From assembly GCA_024195265.1 (NCBI GenBank), contig JAJLRJ010000003.1, forward strand, positions 31,815,143 to 31,879,142: 64,000 bases of DNA, given 5' to 3'. The notes under the pieces were generated by a model. That model was given only the letters and a program-made list of their open reading frames with translations. It did not search any database and was not told where the DNA came from. The number at the start of each line of letters is the position of its first letter. The stretch's first letter is position 1. This document shows, in pieces, positions 13,101-21,870 of this stretch. Position numbers and translations under genes: made by a program. The stretch comes from Dendrophyllia cribrosa. Its lineage: Eukaryota; Cnidaria; Anthozoa; Scleractinia; Dendrophylliidae.

Positions 13101-16100
13101 TCAGCTATAGGCTTTAATACTTTCTGGTACCTGGGAATCTCAAGCGTGTTGGAACTATCGTAACATTTGGAGTATCCAAAGCATTTTGTTCTAAGGGTGT
13201 AAAGGGTGCATCGTGACTTCACAGGACTTCTTCAAATTATTTTAAAAATACTTTAAAAAGTATTTGCGAGTAATCACATGAGAACAGTCACATTTTGTCA
13301 GCGCCATGGTCTTTTGGAAATAGAATATTCCCATGTAAATAATAGGGCATACAAGAAAAAGTATATTGACTGATGGTTAAATGTTGAACACATGTGGAAA
13401 CAGTATATTGAATTCCACGTACCGTTGCAGGTTATGTTGTCTGGTAACAGTTCATAACCATTCGAGCATGCGCACCTTCCACCATTTGGTGTCAGTAGAC
13501 ATAGATGACTACAGTCTGTATTTGTTTTGCAGTCAGTCATTCCTGAAAAAAGAAACACCACTTGCACAATCAAAGAAACAACTAATAGCGTTCAAGAACA
13601 GGTGTAAACAAAAATCCTACGGCTTTCGATCAGAGTATTAAAAATCAGTCCGTGATACGGTTGTTACAAAAAAAGACTGAAAATGAATCAGGCTAAAGAG
13701 GGACTCCAACCGATGAAATTAGGATACCGGTGGAAGGCTTTCAATAAATTGAATGATCTATGAATTCATCTAGACTGTTGGTTAAATGCGAGTTTATATT
13801 ATGTCTGTAAATGATTACCAACTTAGAAATGCTCAAATATGTGAACTGGGGATAAAACACATAAAAATCCTAAAATTCTGCGAACTCGACATTTACCGGC
13901 ATACATACCTTGCGGTTCCCTTGAAGAATCATTTAAAGCAATGCCATAGATCCTTTTAGAACCCAACCATCCCATGTTTCTATAATGCTGGCTTGTAGTG
14001 AGATTAACTCTTTCGATGCTTTTACTGAAAAAATCGCTCGCATACAACATGTCTCCATACAACGTCAAACTGAAGGAATAGAGGTTCAAACTTGTAAACA
14101 TTTTGACTGGATTTCTGTCCGAGCCATCGAGGTTGATATGCTCAATGACATCTGTTGTAGCATCAACCCAATACAGCAGATCGGAATTGAAGTCTATGAC
14201 CAATGAATTTATTTGGGTTTGTGGGTAATAGGACTGATAGCCATCCACTAACATTGTTCTCTCCGTCCCCGCCAGTGTCGCTCGCTCAATTCTTGGAAAA
14301 TCCCAACCTCGCTCTGACCAATACATGTAGCTAAAAAGTAATGAAAAAAATGAAAACAAATCCTAACAAAGAGAAGGCTCGCTTAAACCACTTATCGCAA
14401 TTTAAGCGCCGGAAAAATAAGTTAGTGTATTTAGAATTTTGCAGTGTAAGTTTTATACCCTGATGCACCAACGCCAGAAGACTTTAATATAATGTTGATC
14501 AGACTTGCAGGTCAACGAATACCTAAACGACAGCGTACACTTCAATTCTATGTAACAAGATACTACAATAGACCAATTTCGATTTATTAAAATTCATACT
14601 AGTACTTGGCTCCGAGGCTTAGAGGGGAATAAAACAAAAGAAATTAATTATTCATCCCCGAACCTCGATGTGATTTCTTTTGTTTTATTCCCCTAAGCCT
14701 CAGAGCCAAGTATGAATTTTAATATATCGGAATTGGTCTATTGTTTTTGCTCTTTTGTCATCTTAAAGGGTCACTGACTTTCATGATTATGGCCAGGAGT
14801 ATGCTTTATTATCTTGAAATAGAAACAGAGCAGTTTTCAATTGAGTGTCGAAAGTAATTACACAATTCCTTTTTTTTTGCATTGCTACGCTTTAATTTTT
14901 GATTGGCTAAAGAATCTCGCGCCACTTTCTCGGCCAATCAGAAGTAAAACCAAAACCAATCGTGACTTGCTCGCACGCGTTTTCCCGCGTTTGGCGCCGC
15001 CGACATGTAATTGCTTCGAGCTCTGATTGGTTCATTGGATTGTTTACGACTGCTGTGATTGGTCAGAGTAATTACTTTGGTTTTGGTTATACGACACTCG
15101 ATTGGAAACTGCTCTAAAAAAATCACCAAAAGTGATGAAAGCGAAGAAAAATGAACTTAAGAGACAAACGACAAAAAAGTCAAAATTTCACTGAGAATGG
15201 CAATTCGGATTTCTTGACCGCCCGTCACGAAATCAATTTGATGAACTATAATCCACTTTCATCCTTGCAATCTGTACTATATCTCCAAACTACTGCTTAT
15301 AATGATGTTTTGCTCTATGGAACCTTTTTTTATCCAATTTAGTTGTATATTTGGTGGTATTTGGCGATATTACATGGAAATAAAGTAACCGGAATGTTGT
15401 TATTTAGGTGGGACAGTGTCTCTTTCAACGATAGTTCCCTCTGGCATTAAAAAGCTGCACAACTCACCCATGCCGTACATCGACAACAATTGCCCAAGGA
15501 TTGGCCGTATTCTCCCAGATGAGAGTCTTTCGGTGGGATCCATCCATCTTTGCGACTTCAATTGTCTCGTGCATATAATCCGGCCAATAGATTAGACCAG
15601 TCTCCGGTTCTATGGCGATGGAGTGCACTTCGCCCAAATTGTTCAAGATCACCTCCTTGGTCGACCCTTCTGTGAGGCGCAATCTACTGATAGTGGAAGG
15701 ATTGCCATATTCACTCCAGAAGAGCCAGCTCTCCCTCGTATACAGGGCCAAAGACGTCGCTTGAGTCAGACCAGACAACACTATTCCTTGCACTGAAACG
15801 TTTTGGATGTCTATATATCTGATGCTGTCTCCATCAGCGAAGAAGATGCTCGGAGCTGCATCGGACTCTGTGAAAATAAAATGAAGTTAACTTGATAACT
15901 TCAACCGGTTATTCACACTTCTTCGATAATGCTGTCCGTTGAATAAAAGTATAGTGCGTATATGTATTGTAATTATTTTTCATCTTTTTTTTTCAAAATT
16001 ACTCACTGACACTACAATAATTAAAACTTAACGTAAACAATACAATAAAATGGAGTGAAATAGATTTTCGGCTGTCCGATTTTCCCGCAAAAATGATTTT

Positions 16101-19100
16101 AGAGACGAAATTTCAGTCGCTCATGTTTCGCCCAAATCAGGTTGCCACGAACAAAAACTTCGCAAACAGCGCATTTCCATGCCCAGCTTCAAGCTAATAA
16201 AAAATCACAGGATTCTGAGATGGTCATGTTATAGCCTCTACAAGCTCCCAGCTCCCAAGAAATTTCCAAATGTACCACTCACTACTAGAAATGGTTGAAA
16301 ATAAAGATACGTACAGCATATCGGGCAAAAAATCGCCCAGTGGCTTTGCCACTTTCTTCTTTTATAATTGAATGTAAAGGTCGGCACACACGAGGGGACT
16401 AGTCCCTGCGACCAGTCCCTGCGACTAGTCCCGGGGACAAAATCCCTCCGTGTGAACAGCTAATTTTCGGCAAAAATCTAGTCGCAGGGACTGAATTTTG
16501 GTCCCCGCAACTGGTCCCACAAATTCAAACTGGTTTGAATTCGTGGTTCCAGTCCCAGAGACTGGTCCCCTCAAACTTTGCTTGATCCCTTCGTGTGAAC
16601 AGTTCGTGGGACTGGTCCCTGCGACGAAATGAAAATGAACCAATCGCTGATCAGCATTTTAAGCTCCCATAATTCTGTACGTTCTCCGTTTCAAGATGGC
16701 GGCTGAGCGACGTGAAAGTGTTGACAATACATCGTCCGAATGGAGCGTTAGCAATACAAGAATGCTGATAGAATTTTACAAGTCCAACAGAATTCTCTGG
16801 GATAAGTCTCACAAAGATAATGGGAATAAAACTAAAACAAACAAAGTGCTAAATCTCCAGTAACGCTCAGAGCTGACTGATACACTTTCAGCGGTTAATT
16901 TAGTAAATTTGGTTTCTCTGTTGAAAATTGTTCTTTTTCCATCTCCATAAAGCGATATTCCTTTTTAAAAATCGTCATAAACGCTGCTATCTTGTTGTGA
17001 AACAGGTCCCAGCGTGTAAACCCTTCAATGGACTGGTCCCCGCGACTCGTCCCATCGTGTAAACTCCGACAGGGGACCAGTCCCTGCGACCGGTCCCTGG
17101 GACTGGTCCCCTCGTGTGTGCCGACCTTAAAGCTATGGAATGTTTCAGTGAAAAATATTTTATTTAGATTCTTTCATATTCACGAGTTTGCTCGCTCTCA
17201 GCTCCAATGGCCGTTTTTATACTAAAGACGCATTATGCACCAGCGTATTTAATGTGTCTGGACGAACAGTTCGTCGAACAGTTTGGTCAACGTGCAGCGT
17301 GTATACATCGAGTTTAATATGGATGCACGCGGTAGGCTTCTAAGCACGAAAGAAGCGTAACAGTCGCTCAAGGCGATAGCTTCTTGAGTGCTCAGCAAAT
17401 GAACCTCCAAAGTGCATCCATAACTCGATGTACGCACAGCTGTGACGTTTATCGTTTCTTTTAAAACATGTCATGGCATATCAAAATTGCCGCCGGCAAA
17501 ACAAGCCGAGTGGCGTGACCGTGGACGGGCAAATGAATGGCGCATTGATATCAACCAATCAGAGAGCGCGCTTTTCTTGGGGTATGTCACAAAAGAAATT
17601 GTTAAAGCATGGACAGCGATAAGTGGGTAGCTAGACGTCTCAGTAGGAGTCTCAAGGATGATGATGAATTACCAGCAAAGGATTGATAGAGAATTAGACA
17701 CAAGATATTTAGTCTTTTGAGGATGACAGCTTCCATGTTTGTATTGAAATGAATGTACTTCGCCTTAGGCTAGAAATTGTGAATCACGTTCATGTTCATT
17801 CATTCATGTCCCACCAAAAATGTATAAATTCAATTTTTATGCATTTTTTAAACCAATATCGTAATTTAACTCGTTTTAAAAATGTGCTACATAACTCTTC
17901 TAATAAATGCCAACTTCAGTTTCTTACATCCCTGGGGGACGTTTCGGTAAGCTATACATATCAAAAAGGCATGAACAACAGCTAAATTTCCTTTGCAGAT
18001 TAGCACAAGTCACAATCGATGAAACGTGTAACAGAATGACTGGTTATTAACCGAATGCACGAATGAATTGAACCCGGGGGTAGCGGTACCCTATATAGTG
18101 GGTTATACAGGGATGCTTCGACTACGTCTATGTCTACGTCTACGTTTACGTCTTGGTATTTGAAAGGGTCGAAAAAGTAGACTTGGAACTCAAAGCTAAG
18201 AGGGGTTAATTTGTGCACGTGAAAGGGGTGTCGTTTCAATAAACGTTATAAGGGTAAGGGTTCAACCCCTTTCCCCCGGCGGGTTGAATTATCGACCAGA
18301 AGACGTGGGACAATTTTCATCTTGAAATTATATTGGAAATAGAAGCTTTGTAAACACCGTTTTGTTGTTAGAAATTAAAATCGTGAAGATGTGTTTCAAT
18401 TAACTATAATGAAATCAATAAAAATCAAACGAAGAACACTGAGAAGATGTCTTTCTTGGCTTATCGGTAGTCAGAGACAGTTGTTTAAAGTTTCAGTGGC
18501 ATTAAAAACTACAGACGAACGTGTAAAAGAGCGATCGTTCGCTCGCTCTTAAAAACTTTCAATTAACAACACTGAAAACAACAAAGAACAAAAGAACAGA
18601 AGATGTCATTGTCGGGGTCTCTGTTTTGTTTTTAAGTAGCATCGACAATCGGGTCTTTGTTAATGAATAGCTATATAATGTCCAAAAATAAATATGAAGC
18701 CGCAAAGATCACGATATTTTCAATCTCCAAAAAATGCTGACTAATCCTGAAGGGAGAACAAACCTTAATTAGTTTTTAGCAATGAGTGGCAATCCATTTC
18801 CATCTTGGCCATCTATAATCAGAGACAGTTGTTTATAGAAGTTTAGCGGCATTAAAAACTACAGACGAAAGGTTTTTAATAACGATCGTTCGTTCGCTCT
18901 TGAAAATTTCGTCTCACCGACTTTTGCCGGGTTTTTACTTTTTTCCGCCCCGACTAACTGCCCCTGGGTCTACTAGGATGATTAAGTAATAATTTAATGT
19001 ATTAGGTAAAAAAATATACAAAGGAGGGTATGAACGTTTGTCTTACCTTGAGAGGTCCATGCTGCGAAAAGGGCCAACCAAATGGGTAGACGCATCAAAG

Positions 19101-19131
19101 ACATCGTAGTCGGACTTCCGAACAAAAACAT
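734..19131 (-). CDS. LRP-like receptor with YWTD propellers, EGF and SRCR domains (3' end off window)
   Basis: Eleven coding exons can be joined on the minus strand: 19131-19047, 15867-15468, 14330-13909, 13542-13423, 13030-12998, 12715-12368, 11719-11687, 7255-6914, 5177-4815, 3903-3510 and 1158-734. All junctions are GT-AG and keep frame, giving 2965 coding bases (about 988 residues) and ending in phase 1 at the left side, so the gene continues beyond the window. Order of domains: signal peptide, six-bladed YWTD propeller, six-Cys EGF, Pro/Thr linker, SRCR, linker, SRCR, SRCR, second YWTD propeller. YWTD-EGF units are known from LDLR/LRP and nidogen families, where they bind ligands extracellularly; SRCR domains are typical of scavenger receptors. 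The combination suggests a secreted or membrane-bound recognition or endocytic receptor, but no transmembrane segment lies in the window. Exons and frame are seen; function is inferred. Confidence 0.9.
1312..1547. repeat. MITE, about 236 bp
   Basis: Near-perfect terminal inverted repeats of about 40 bp: GGCCCCGTTTACACGGGTCC at the left and GGACCCGTGTAAACGGGGCC at the right. Internal CCGTGCAAATT-type motifs are repeated. No coding sequence. Confidence 0.75.
2118..2474. repeat. G-run 'TACTCCC' element, copy 1
   Basis: Begins with a run of G followed by GTACTCCC and CTATACGGGGATGCTCCGCC, and ends near GGGGCGGAGCATCCTCGTA. The same family occurs as a clean element with a target duplication at 23628-24058 and as a remnant at about 18074-18290. 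Confidence 0.6.
2519..3229. repeat. inverted-repeat element, about 710 bp
   Basis: Ends in perfect inverted repeats: AAGGTTACAGTGTACCTTC at the left and GAAGGTACACTGTAACCTT at the right, flanked by TTA/TAA-like bases. The interior is AT-rich and shows no recognisable transposase, so it is probably a non-autonomous DNA element. Confidence 0.65.
3510..3903 (-). CDS. exon 10: first half of YWTD propeller 2
   Basis: 394-bp exon, phase 1 in and phase 2 out, like exon 2. It carries LIYYAESFPGIIRRSSLDG and NIYFTDSSRYKIDVAALNG blades and ends LDLKNG, joining exon 11 as KNG-HLYWASNG. The acceptor (ATCAACAG) lies about 115 bp from the (GGGGGA)n tract of the preceding intron. Confidence 0.9.
4019..4146. 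repeat. (GGGGGA)n hexanucleotide tract
   Basis: About 21 perfect copies of GGGGGA on the plus strand, within the intron between exons 9 and 10. The gene is transcribed from the other strand, so the RNA contains (UCCCCC)n and the G-rich strand is the template. Long apparent Gly or Pro open frames here are artefacts of the repeat. Confidence 0.95.
4815..5177 (-). CDS. exon 9: SRCR domain 3
   Basis: 363-bp phase 1-1 exon encoding the third SRCR domain (DQKIRLVDGTSPNEGRVEI, WGTICDDQWDLKEAAVVCRM, EIWLDSLACLG, CKHGGWGNHDCSHRED) with six cysteines. The donor is G|GTACGC, non-canonical at positions +4 to +6. It was chosen because it joins exon 10 in frame as PAY-DSKKSLLIAEY. Confidence 0.88.
5378..5460 (+). 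repeat. degenerate tRNA-derived SINE head
   Basis: GTTAGAGCGCTGGACTTGTA followed by ATCTGAAGGTCC resembles a tRNA D-arm end, an anticodon stem-loop (loop CTTGTAA) and a variable region. No clear T-arm box B follows and the acceptor stem cannot be closed, so it is not a functional tRNA gene. Confidence 0.4.
5655..5802. repeat. MITE next to minisatellite
   Basis: Terminal inverted repeats GCTTGTTCTTGACGTCAT and ATGACGTCAAGAACAAGC, with imperfect pairing inwards (CGCTGAATATCTTC with GGAAATATTCAACGG). It ends a few bases before the 66-bp minisatellite begins. Confidence 0.75.
5806..6535. repeat. 66-bp minisatellite, about 11 copies
   Basis: Tandem units containing AACCAAAGGACATCAGACAG, GTGAGTGAGTGCAAGTGACC and CGGACCATCTGAGAA, with starts near 5811, 5877, 5943, 6008 and so on. 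The unit is 22 codons long, so overlapping apparent reading frames arise; they are not genes. Confidence 0.92.
6914..7255 (-). CDS. exon 8: SRCR domain 2
   Basis: 342-bp phase 1-1 exon encoding an SRCR domain: ITVRLGGGTRENNGRVEV, WGTICDNNWD, VCRMLGYRGAW, EIWMDNIHCSG and CAHGGWGN. It has eight cysteines because of an extra vicinal pair (TECCGF), unlike SRCR 1 and SRCR 3 with six. Acceptor CTCACAG, donor G|GTAATG. Confidence 0.9.
7268..7551. repeat. MITE family C, copy 1
   Basis: Inverted ends AGAGCAGTTTTCAATTGA and TCAATTGAAAACTGCTCT, with inner CCAAT-box-like motifs (GATTGGCTAAA, CTGATTGGTTCATTGGATTG). A near-identical copy lies at 14827-15115 and a truncated one at 61356-61519; all three lie in introns. 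Apparent open frames in these copies are parts of the element. Confidence 0.85.
7921..8066. repeat. palindromic MITE, about 146 bp
   Basis: Left arm TAATACACTTTGTTTG then CCCCCAAATTTTGCATAAAC pairs with GTTTATGCAAAATTTGGGGG then CAAACAAAGTGTATTA. Arms are about 50 bp around a short loop. Confidence 0.75.
8712..8793 (-). repeat. tRNA-like sequence inside the Merlin element
   Basis: On the minus strand TGTGGTGTAGTAGAATAGCA resembles a box A region, ATGGACTAATAATCCA forms a stem with a 7-nt loop (anticodon position AAT), and CACGGTTCGAGATAC resembles box B. The acceptor stem does not close, so this is more likely a SINE remnant than a gene. Confidence 0.4.
9112..9821 (+). pseudogene. Merlin (ISXO2-like) transposase pseudogene
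   Basis: Pieces in different frames are recognisable: HERCIDWCKEQNLLASAVKC (N-terminal zinc-ribbon region), DGFEWRCSKRHCNG then NSWFSSSKLPIKKILALTYA, then RDKETLLPIIRAHILPGTRV with MSDKWRAYDC, then NHGLNFADPDTGAHTQGIKN, and finally FLWRKHYGEDPF. The segment that should contain the first catalytic Asp, near 9470-9480, is missing. The usual acidic residue after HTQ is Lys (GIKN). Frameshifts occur near 9230 and 9700. The family match is by recognised motifs, not by a search. Confidence 0.85.
10672..10804. repeat. palindromic MITE
   Basis: Arms AATCATACGGTTTCGAGTTC then AATTTGGGATTAATTTGCAC pair with GTGCAAATTAATCCCAAATT then GAACGAGTAAATCGTATGAT. No coding content. Confidence 0.7.
11080..11365 (-). 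repeat. tRNA-derived SINE head split by a MITE
   Basis: On the minus strand GGTGGTCTAGTGGTTAGTGT (box A type) and CGGACTTTCAACCT form the 5' tRNA-like half at 11322-11365, and GGTTGGTGGTTGGAGCCAGT forms the 3' half at 11080-11115. The element at 11116-11321 separates them. Confidence 0.5.
11116..11321. repeat. MITE inside a SINE
   Basis: Inverted ends GGGCCCGGTTGTTCGAAAGC and, on the complement, GGGCCGGATTGTTCAAAGCA. Internal GCTAATCCCGGATTAAA-type motifs. It interrupts the SINE described at 11080-11365. Confidence 0.65.
11687..11719 (-). CDS. exon 7: second 33-bp linker microexon (possibly cassette)
   Basis: A second 33-bp phase 1-1 segment with a CTTTCAG acceptor and A|GTAAGC donor, encoding V-TPPPTVGPPA. 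Its length, phase and Pro/Thr composition match exon 5. If included, the junction with SRCR 2 reads A-NIT, creating an N-glycosylation sequon; if skipped it reads DIT. Identified by eye only, so inclusion in transcripts is inferred. Confidence 0.55.
12368..12715 (-). CDS. exon 6: SRCR domain 1
   Basis: 348-bp phase 1-1 exon encoding one complete SRCR domain. It starts DIEIRLMKG and holds GRVEVRLSGNWGTICDD, VVCRML, NIWLDNLKCRG and CRHRGWGINNCG. Six cysteines are seen, as in group A SRCR domains. One exon per domain is less usual for group A than for group B in vertebrates. Donor G|GTATGT; the acceptor AAAATAG is weak in pyrimidines. Confidence 0.88.
12998..13030 (-). CDS. exon 5: 33-bp linker microexon
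   Basis: A 33-bp phase 1-1 exon between TTGTTACAG and G|GTATGT, encoding the linker A-SAPTTKPPIP. It joins the EGF exon to the first SRCR exon (PPIP-DIEIRLMKG). Because it is 33 bp and 1-1 it can be skipped without a frameshift. The Pro/Thr content suggests a short, possibly O-glycosylated spacer. Confidence 0.7.
13423..13542 (-). CDS. exon 4: EGF-like domain
   Basis: 120-bp exon in phase 1-1 encoding one EGF module with six cysteines in the expected spacing (TDCKTNTDCSHLCLL, then GGRCACSNGYELLPDNITC). In LRP and LDLR proteins an EGF module follows each YWTD propeller and packs against it, so this fits. Acceptor TTTTTTCAG and donor G|GTACGT flank it. Confidence 0.88.
13909..14330 (-). CDS. 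exon 3: second half of YWTD propeller 1
   Basis: 422-bp exon, phase 2 in and phase 1 out. It holds blades with MYWSERGWDFPRIERATLAG, LLYWVDATTDVIEHINLDGS and MLYASDFFSKSIERVNL. Exons 2 and 3 together give about 274 residues, the size of a complete six-bladed YWTD propeller. It runs into the EGF exon as REPQ-GMTDCKTN. Confidence 0.9.
14567..14742. repeat. MITE family B, copy 1
   Basis: Arms AATAGACCAATTTCGA, CTTGGCTCCGAGGCTTAG and GGGGAATAAAACAAAAGAAA pair with TTTCTTTTGTTTTATTCCCC, CTAAGCCTCAGAGCCAAG and CGGAATTGGTCTATT. A second copy at 36209-36376 is inserted in MITE A. Confidence 0.85.
14827..15115. repeat. MITE family C, copy 2
   Basis: Ends AGAGCAGTTTTCAATTGAGT and ACGACACTCGATTGGAAACT then GCTCT. 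Very similar over its full length to 7268-7551 in the same orientation. It lies in the intron between exons 2 and 3. Confidence 0.85.
15468..15867 (-). CDS. exon 2: first half of YWTD propeller 1
   Basis: 400-bp exon, phase 1 in and phase 2 out (CACAG acceptor, GG|GTGAGT donor). It carries LDLR-class-B repeats with signatures LFWSEYGNPSTISR and LIYWPDYMHETIEVAKMDG, typical blades of a six-bladed propeller. It joins exon 3 at VRHG-YMYWSERG, in the middle of a blade. Confidence 0.88.
16378..17127 (+). mobile_element. non-autonomous PIF/Harbinger-like element
   Basis: 750-bp element with ends AGGTCGGCACACACGAGGGG and CCCCTCGTGTGTGCCGACCT, flanked by a TAA trinucleotide duplication (16375-16377, 17128-17130). 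Sub-terminal regions repeat GGGACYRGTCCCTGCGAC motifs many times. A 3-bp TWA duplication and a MADF/Myb-like accessory protein are known Harbinger traits, and a MADF start is visible inside. Confidence 0.78.
16696..16863 (+). pseudogene. truncated MADF-domain accessory protein
   Basis: 55-codon open frame inside the Harbinger-type element, starting MAAERRESVDNTSSEWS. NTRMLIEFYKSNRILWDKSH matches the beginning of a MADF DNA-binding domain, where an LI..Y...LWD pattern is typical. It stops early at TAA (16861), so only the first third of the domain is left. Confidence 0.6.
19047..19131 (-). CDS. exon 1: start codon and signal peptide
   Basis: The first coding exon encodes MFLFGSPTTMSLMRLPIWLA followed by LFAAWTSQ, a hydrophobic signal-peptide-like leader. 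It ends in phase 1 at a good donor (G|GTAAGA). The start at 19131 was chosen because it is the first in-frame ATG after a possible acceptor (TTGTTTGCAG at about 19142); internal Met codons 10 and 13 are alternatives that would still leave a leader. Joining to exon 2 gives TSQ-ESDAAPSIFFADGD, a natural run into the first propeller blade. Confidence 0.8.
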
Positions 19132-19380
19132 CACGAGAGGATGCTGCAAACAAGTTTATTTACTTAGTTAGTTCAATTGGCACGTATTTTTTTTAAACAA
19201 ATTGGCATTGTAGCTTCTTCACTAAGTCTTCTTAGTTTAAATTCGAGTTCAAATCGCGTGAGATTGTTGACTTGGAATAATCGTTCATTCTTGGATGTCA
19301 TTTTTGTTTCGGCTGAAAAGAATTGTGAACTGATCATCAACGGACTGCTTGTAAGCTATCAATGTCAAACTTCATCTTAC

Positions 19381-19485
19381 TTTGACTCGCTGTTTCGCTG
19401 TTTTAGCGAAACAGTCAAAGATACCGTTTCGCAAGATGGCAGAAACGTAATTGACTGTCAGAACGACCTTCTGTAAGTGTCATTA
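19381..19485 (-). promoter_or_regulatory. candidate non-coding 5' exon of the receptor gene
   Basis: On the minus strand AGAAGGTCGTTCTGACAGTC leads to AACAGCGAGTCAAA|GTAAGATG, a donor-like site. It could splice to the acceptor TTGTTTGCAG just upstream of the start codon. The block, including a donor-like site (GAGTCAAG|GTAAGACT), is repeated at about 25671-25770. Transcription is inferred only. Confidence 0.35.
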
Positions 19486-20907
19486 CTTGCTCCACGATTG
19501 CCCTTGAGCAATAGGCACAAACAATTAAATATGCGGTCACAGCAAGCTACATTTTTTCTTACAAAACCGACCATTGATGCGTGTAACTCAGGTATGGCGC
19601 TTCGAGAGCTGATTTTTTAACGCCCCGTTACATATATACAAAATGTACTGAAACATCAGTTTAGAATACCCAATATTTATTCTCATAATACAATACAAGA
19701 TCCCTCCCCCCCCCCCCCATTGCCAGTTTAAGTTATTGAGGTAGTTGTTGCGGATTTGCATTTAAAGTACGTTGTGTTTTCGAGTGGATTCTTACGGTCT
19801 TCAGTAATTTTTCTTCCATTTGACCCTTTTTCTCAGCGAATAATGATATAAATTATATGTTTGACCTTCTCAGTTTAAAAATAGTTTCACAATTTATCTT
19901 TGTCGGCAGCTATACTTAAGCGTGTAGCATCGTTGAATAATATAGCCTTTACACTATGACATTAATATACAACTCATTTCATTCAGTCTTTTGTTTACAG
20001 TTCTTTCTCTAATGTTCAGGGATGCATGAGAAGGCTCTGGAAACATAGTTATATTTTAAAGAATCTTGTTTGAAAATGCAAAGTTGCCTGAACGACACAT
20101 TGTGATGCTGTTAAATTTTGTCTATTTCTCTTATAGATAGAAGAGGACTTCAAATAAGATACTGTTATTTTTTTATGGTATTAGAATTGTGATAAATCCA
20201 AACAAACAATTATCCTGGAGGCACAGCAAAGACAACAAAGGCAGCGATGTATAATAAATAATGGGACTGAGATCTGAGCACTCAAACACGATCCTGGTCG
20301 TAAAACAAAATAGACTAGTGCTTATAAAACACAAATATTGCAATTTTGAATTTTTACAACTACCAGTTAACGAATCTGTTTTCTGCGAGCAGGAGTTTCT
20401 TTTGTTAACAATGGTTCTCCTGCGGTTTTTTTTCACATTTTAATAGATAAATTAATTGGTTAAGGCATTCATCACATACTTGGTAGCCAAAGGCAGATTT
20501 CTGATCACGTAATGTCAATTATTCAAAGTGAAAAGCCGAAAAAGCGAAAGTTTAAAAAACAATCATGCGAGCGGAGCTTTCATTTCTATAATAACTAGAA
20601 TGCTTCATTTCAGTGTGAAGTTCTCATCCCTAACGCCTGTTGTTCAATTTATTTATCACGGATAATATCACGCATGGCCTGTTCCCTTTTAATCACACTT
20701 GCATACATTAGGCACTTGCGTAATAACCGCTGCTCACTGATTAAAGTAAGATCAGTTAACTATTGAGTTCACAAAAACATTCCTTAGCACATCGGTGAAC
20801 TTTGAACAGTTTGGTGAACGTAATCCATAAATAACGACTGCCTAATTTAGAGCATTATTCAACTTCTACATCAGGTTGAAAGTTGTCTTCTATCAACGTG
20901 TATACAT

Positions 20908-21052
20908 TTAAAGGCCCAGTATCACCCATTTGGCTTTGCGGTCGTTTGTTTTTGTTTTCAAATGACGAGCTTGCTCGTGATTGGCTCTTTCGGGAATTTT
21001 CGACTGCGTTAAATTCAATCGTAGAGGCATTGGGTGATACTGGGCCTTTAAA
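20908..21052. repeat. MITE, TTTAAAGGCCCAGTATCACC ends
   Basis: Perfect 20-bp inverted ends: TTAAAGGCCCAGTATCACCC and GGGTGATACTGGGCCTTTAA. The interior is not palindromic and shows no coding content. Confidence 0.85.
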
Positions 21053-21373
21053 TTGTCAGGTACACAAGGCGAGCATTATTTTGCACCTTGTCACTCCAGC
21101 CCATCTAACTTAAACTTGACCTTGCTATTTTGGACGAGAGGAACGTTCTAGTTTGTGACCAACATTGGGAAAAACATTGCTCTTTACGCTTAAAGATCCT
21201 TAAACAAAAAACTTTCTTTCAAGAGCAGACTTTTGTACTGCCTCCACTTTGTCCGATCAATTTATTACGTCTAACGTTGCAGCTAGCCTTTTCCTTTTCT
21301 AATATACCATTACCATACATACAAGAAGCAATTGTTACACGACACGTTCGGAGTCGTGATGGCGCCATAATAT

Positions 21374-21764
21374 TTAAAGGGGCATTGTCACGCAGATTTT
21401 GCTGTGTTTTGGTCAAAATACACTAAATATATGACAAAGTACCTTTGCTCAAACATAAAATTGCTTTTAGAACACCAAGAAGATAATATCAGGTGATTTC
21501 TTCAAGGAAGAACAAACCATAATAAGTTTTTTCTGCGATTTTTCCACGACTCCTGGGAGGAACTTGAAAAATTGGCCAATTTTTTCAAGTTGCAATCCAT
21601 TTCCATCCTGGCCATCCGCAGCCAAAGATAACAAATACTAGTTTCTGTGCACTCGTAGAGTATTTGTTAACAAAACGGGACCATTATTTTAAGGTTTCCA
21701 TTGAAACAAATACGTTTTTTGGCTTTTCAAAGTGATACTAAAAATAGGTGACAGTGTCCCTTTA
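21374..21764. repeat. MITE, about 390 bp
   Basis: Inverted ends TTAAAGGGGCATTGTCACG and GGTGACAGTGTCCCTTTAA. Parts of the interior (GGAGAACAAACC, GGCAATCCATTTCCATC-like) recur near 18745-18810 in intron 1, showing an older copy there. Confidence 0.65.
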
Positions 21765-21870
21765 ACAATTAGATTATGAGCTCAAGATTTCTATCGCGTG
21801 ATAGTTGATGAGAGCGAAGCCTGAATCAACTATGACGCGATAGAAATCAAGAGCGAATAATCTAATTGTT
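21764..21870. repeat. MITE family D, copy 1
   Basis: Palindrome: AACAATTAGATTATGAGCTC and GATTTCTATCGCGTGATAGT at the left pair with ATAGAAATCAAGAGCGAATA and ATCTAATTGTT at the right. A near-identical copy is at 50302-50404. It directly abuts the preceding MITE. Confidence 0.85.

Larger units (their letters stand above)
15868..19046 (-). other. intron 1 content
   Basis: First intron of the receptor gene. It holds the Harbinger-type element (16378-17127), an imperfect palindrome (about 17295-17440) and a remnant of the G-run element (about 18074-18290). CAGAGACAGTTGTTTA with ACTACAGACGAA motifs are directly repeated at about 18470-18560 and 18820-18910. Bases 17441-18000 show nothing recognisable. 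Confidence 0.6.
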
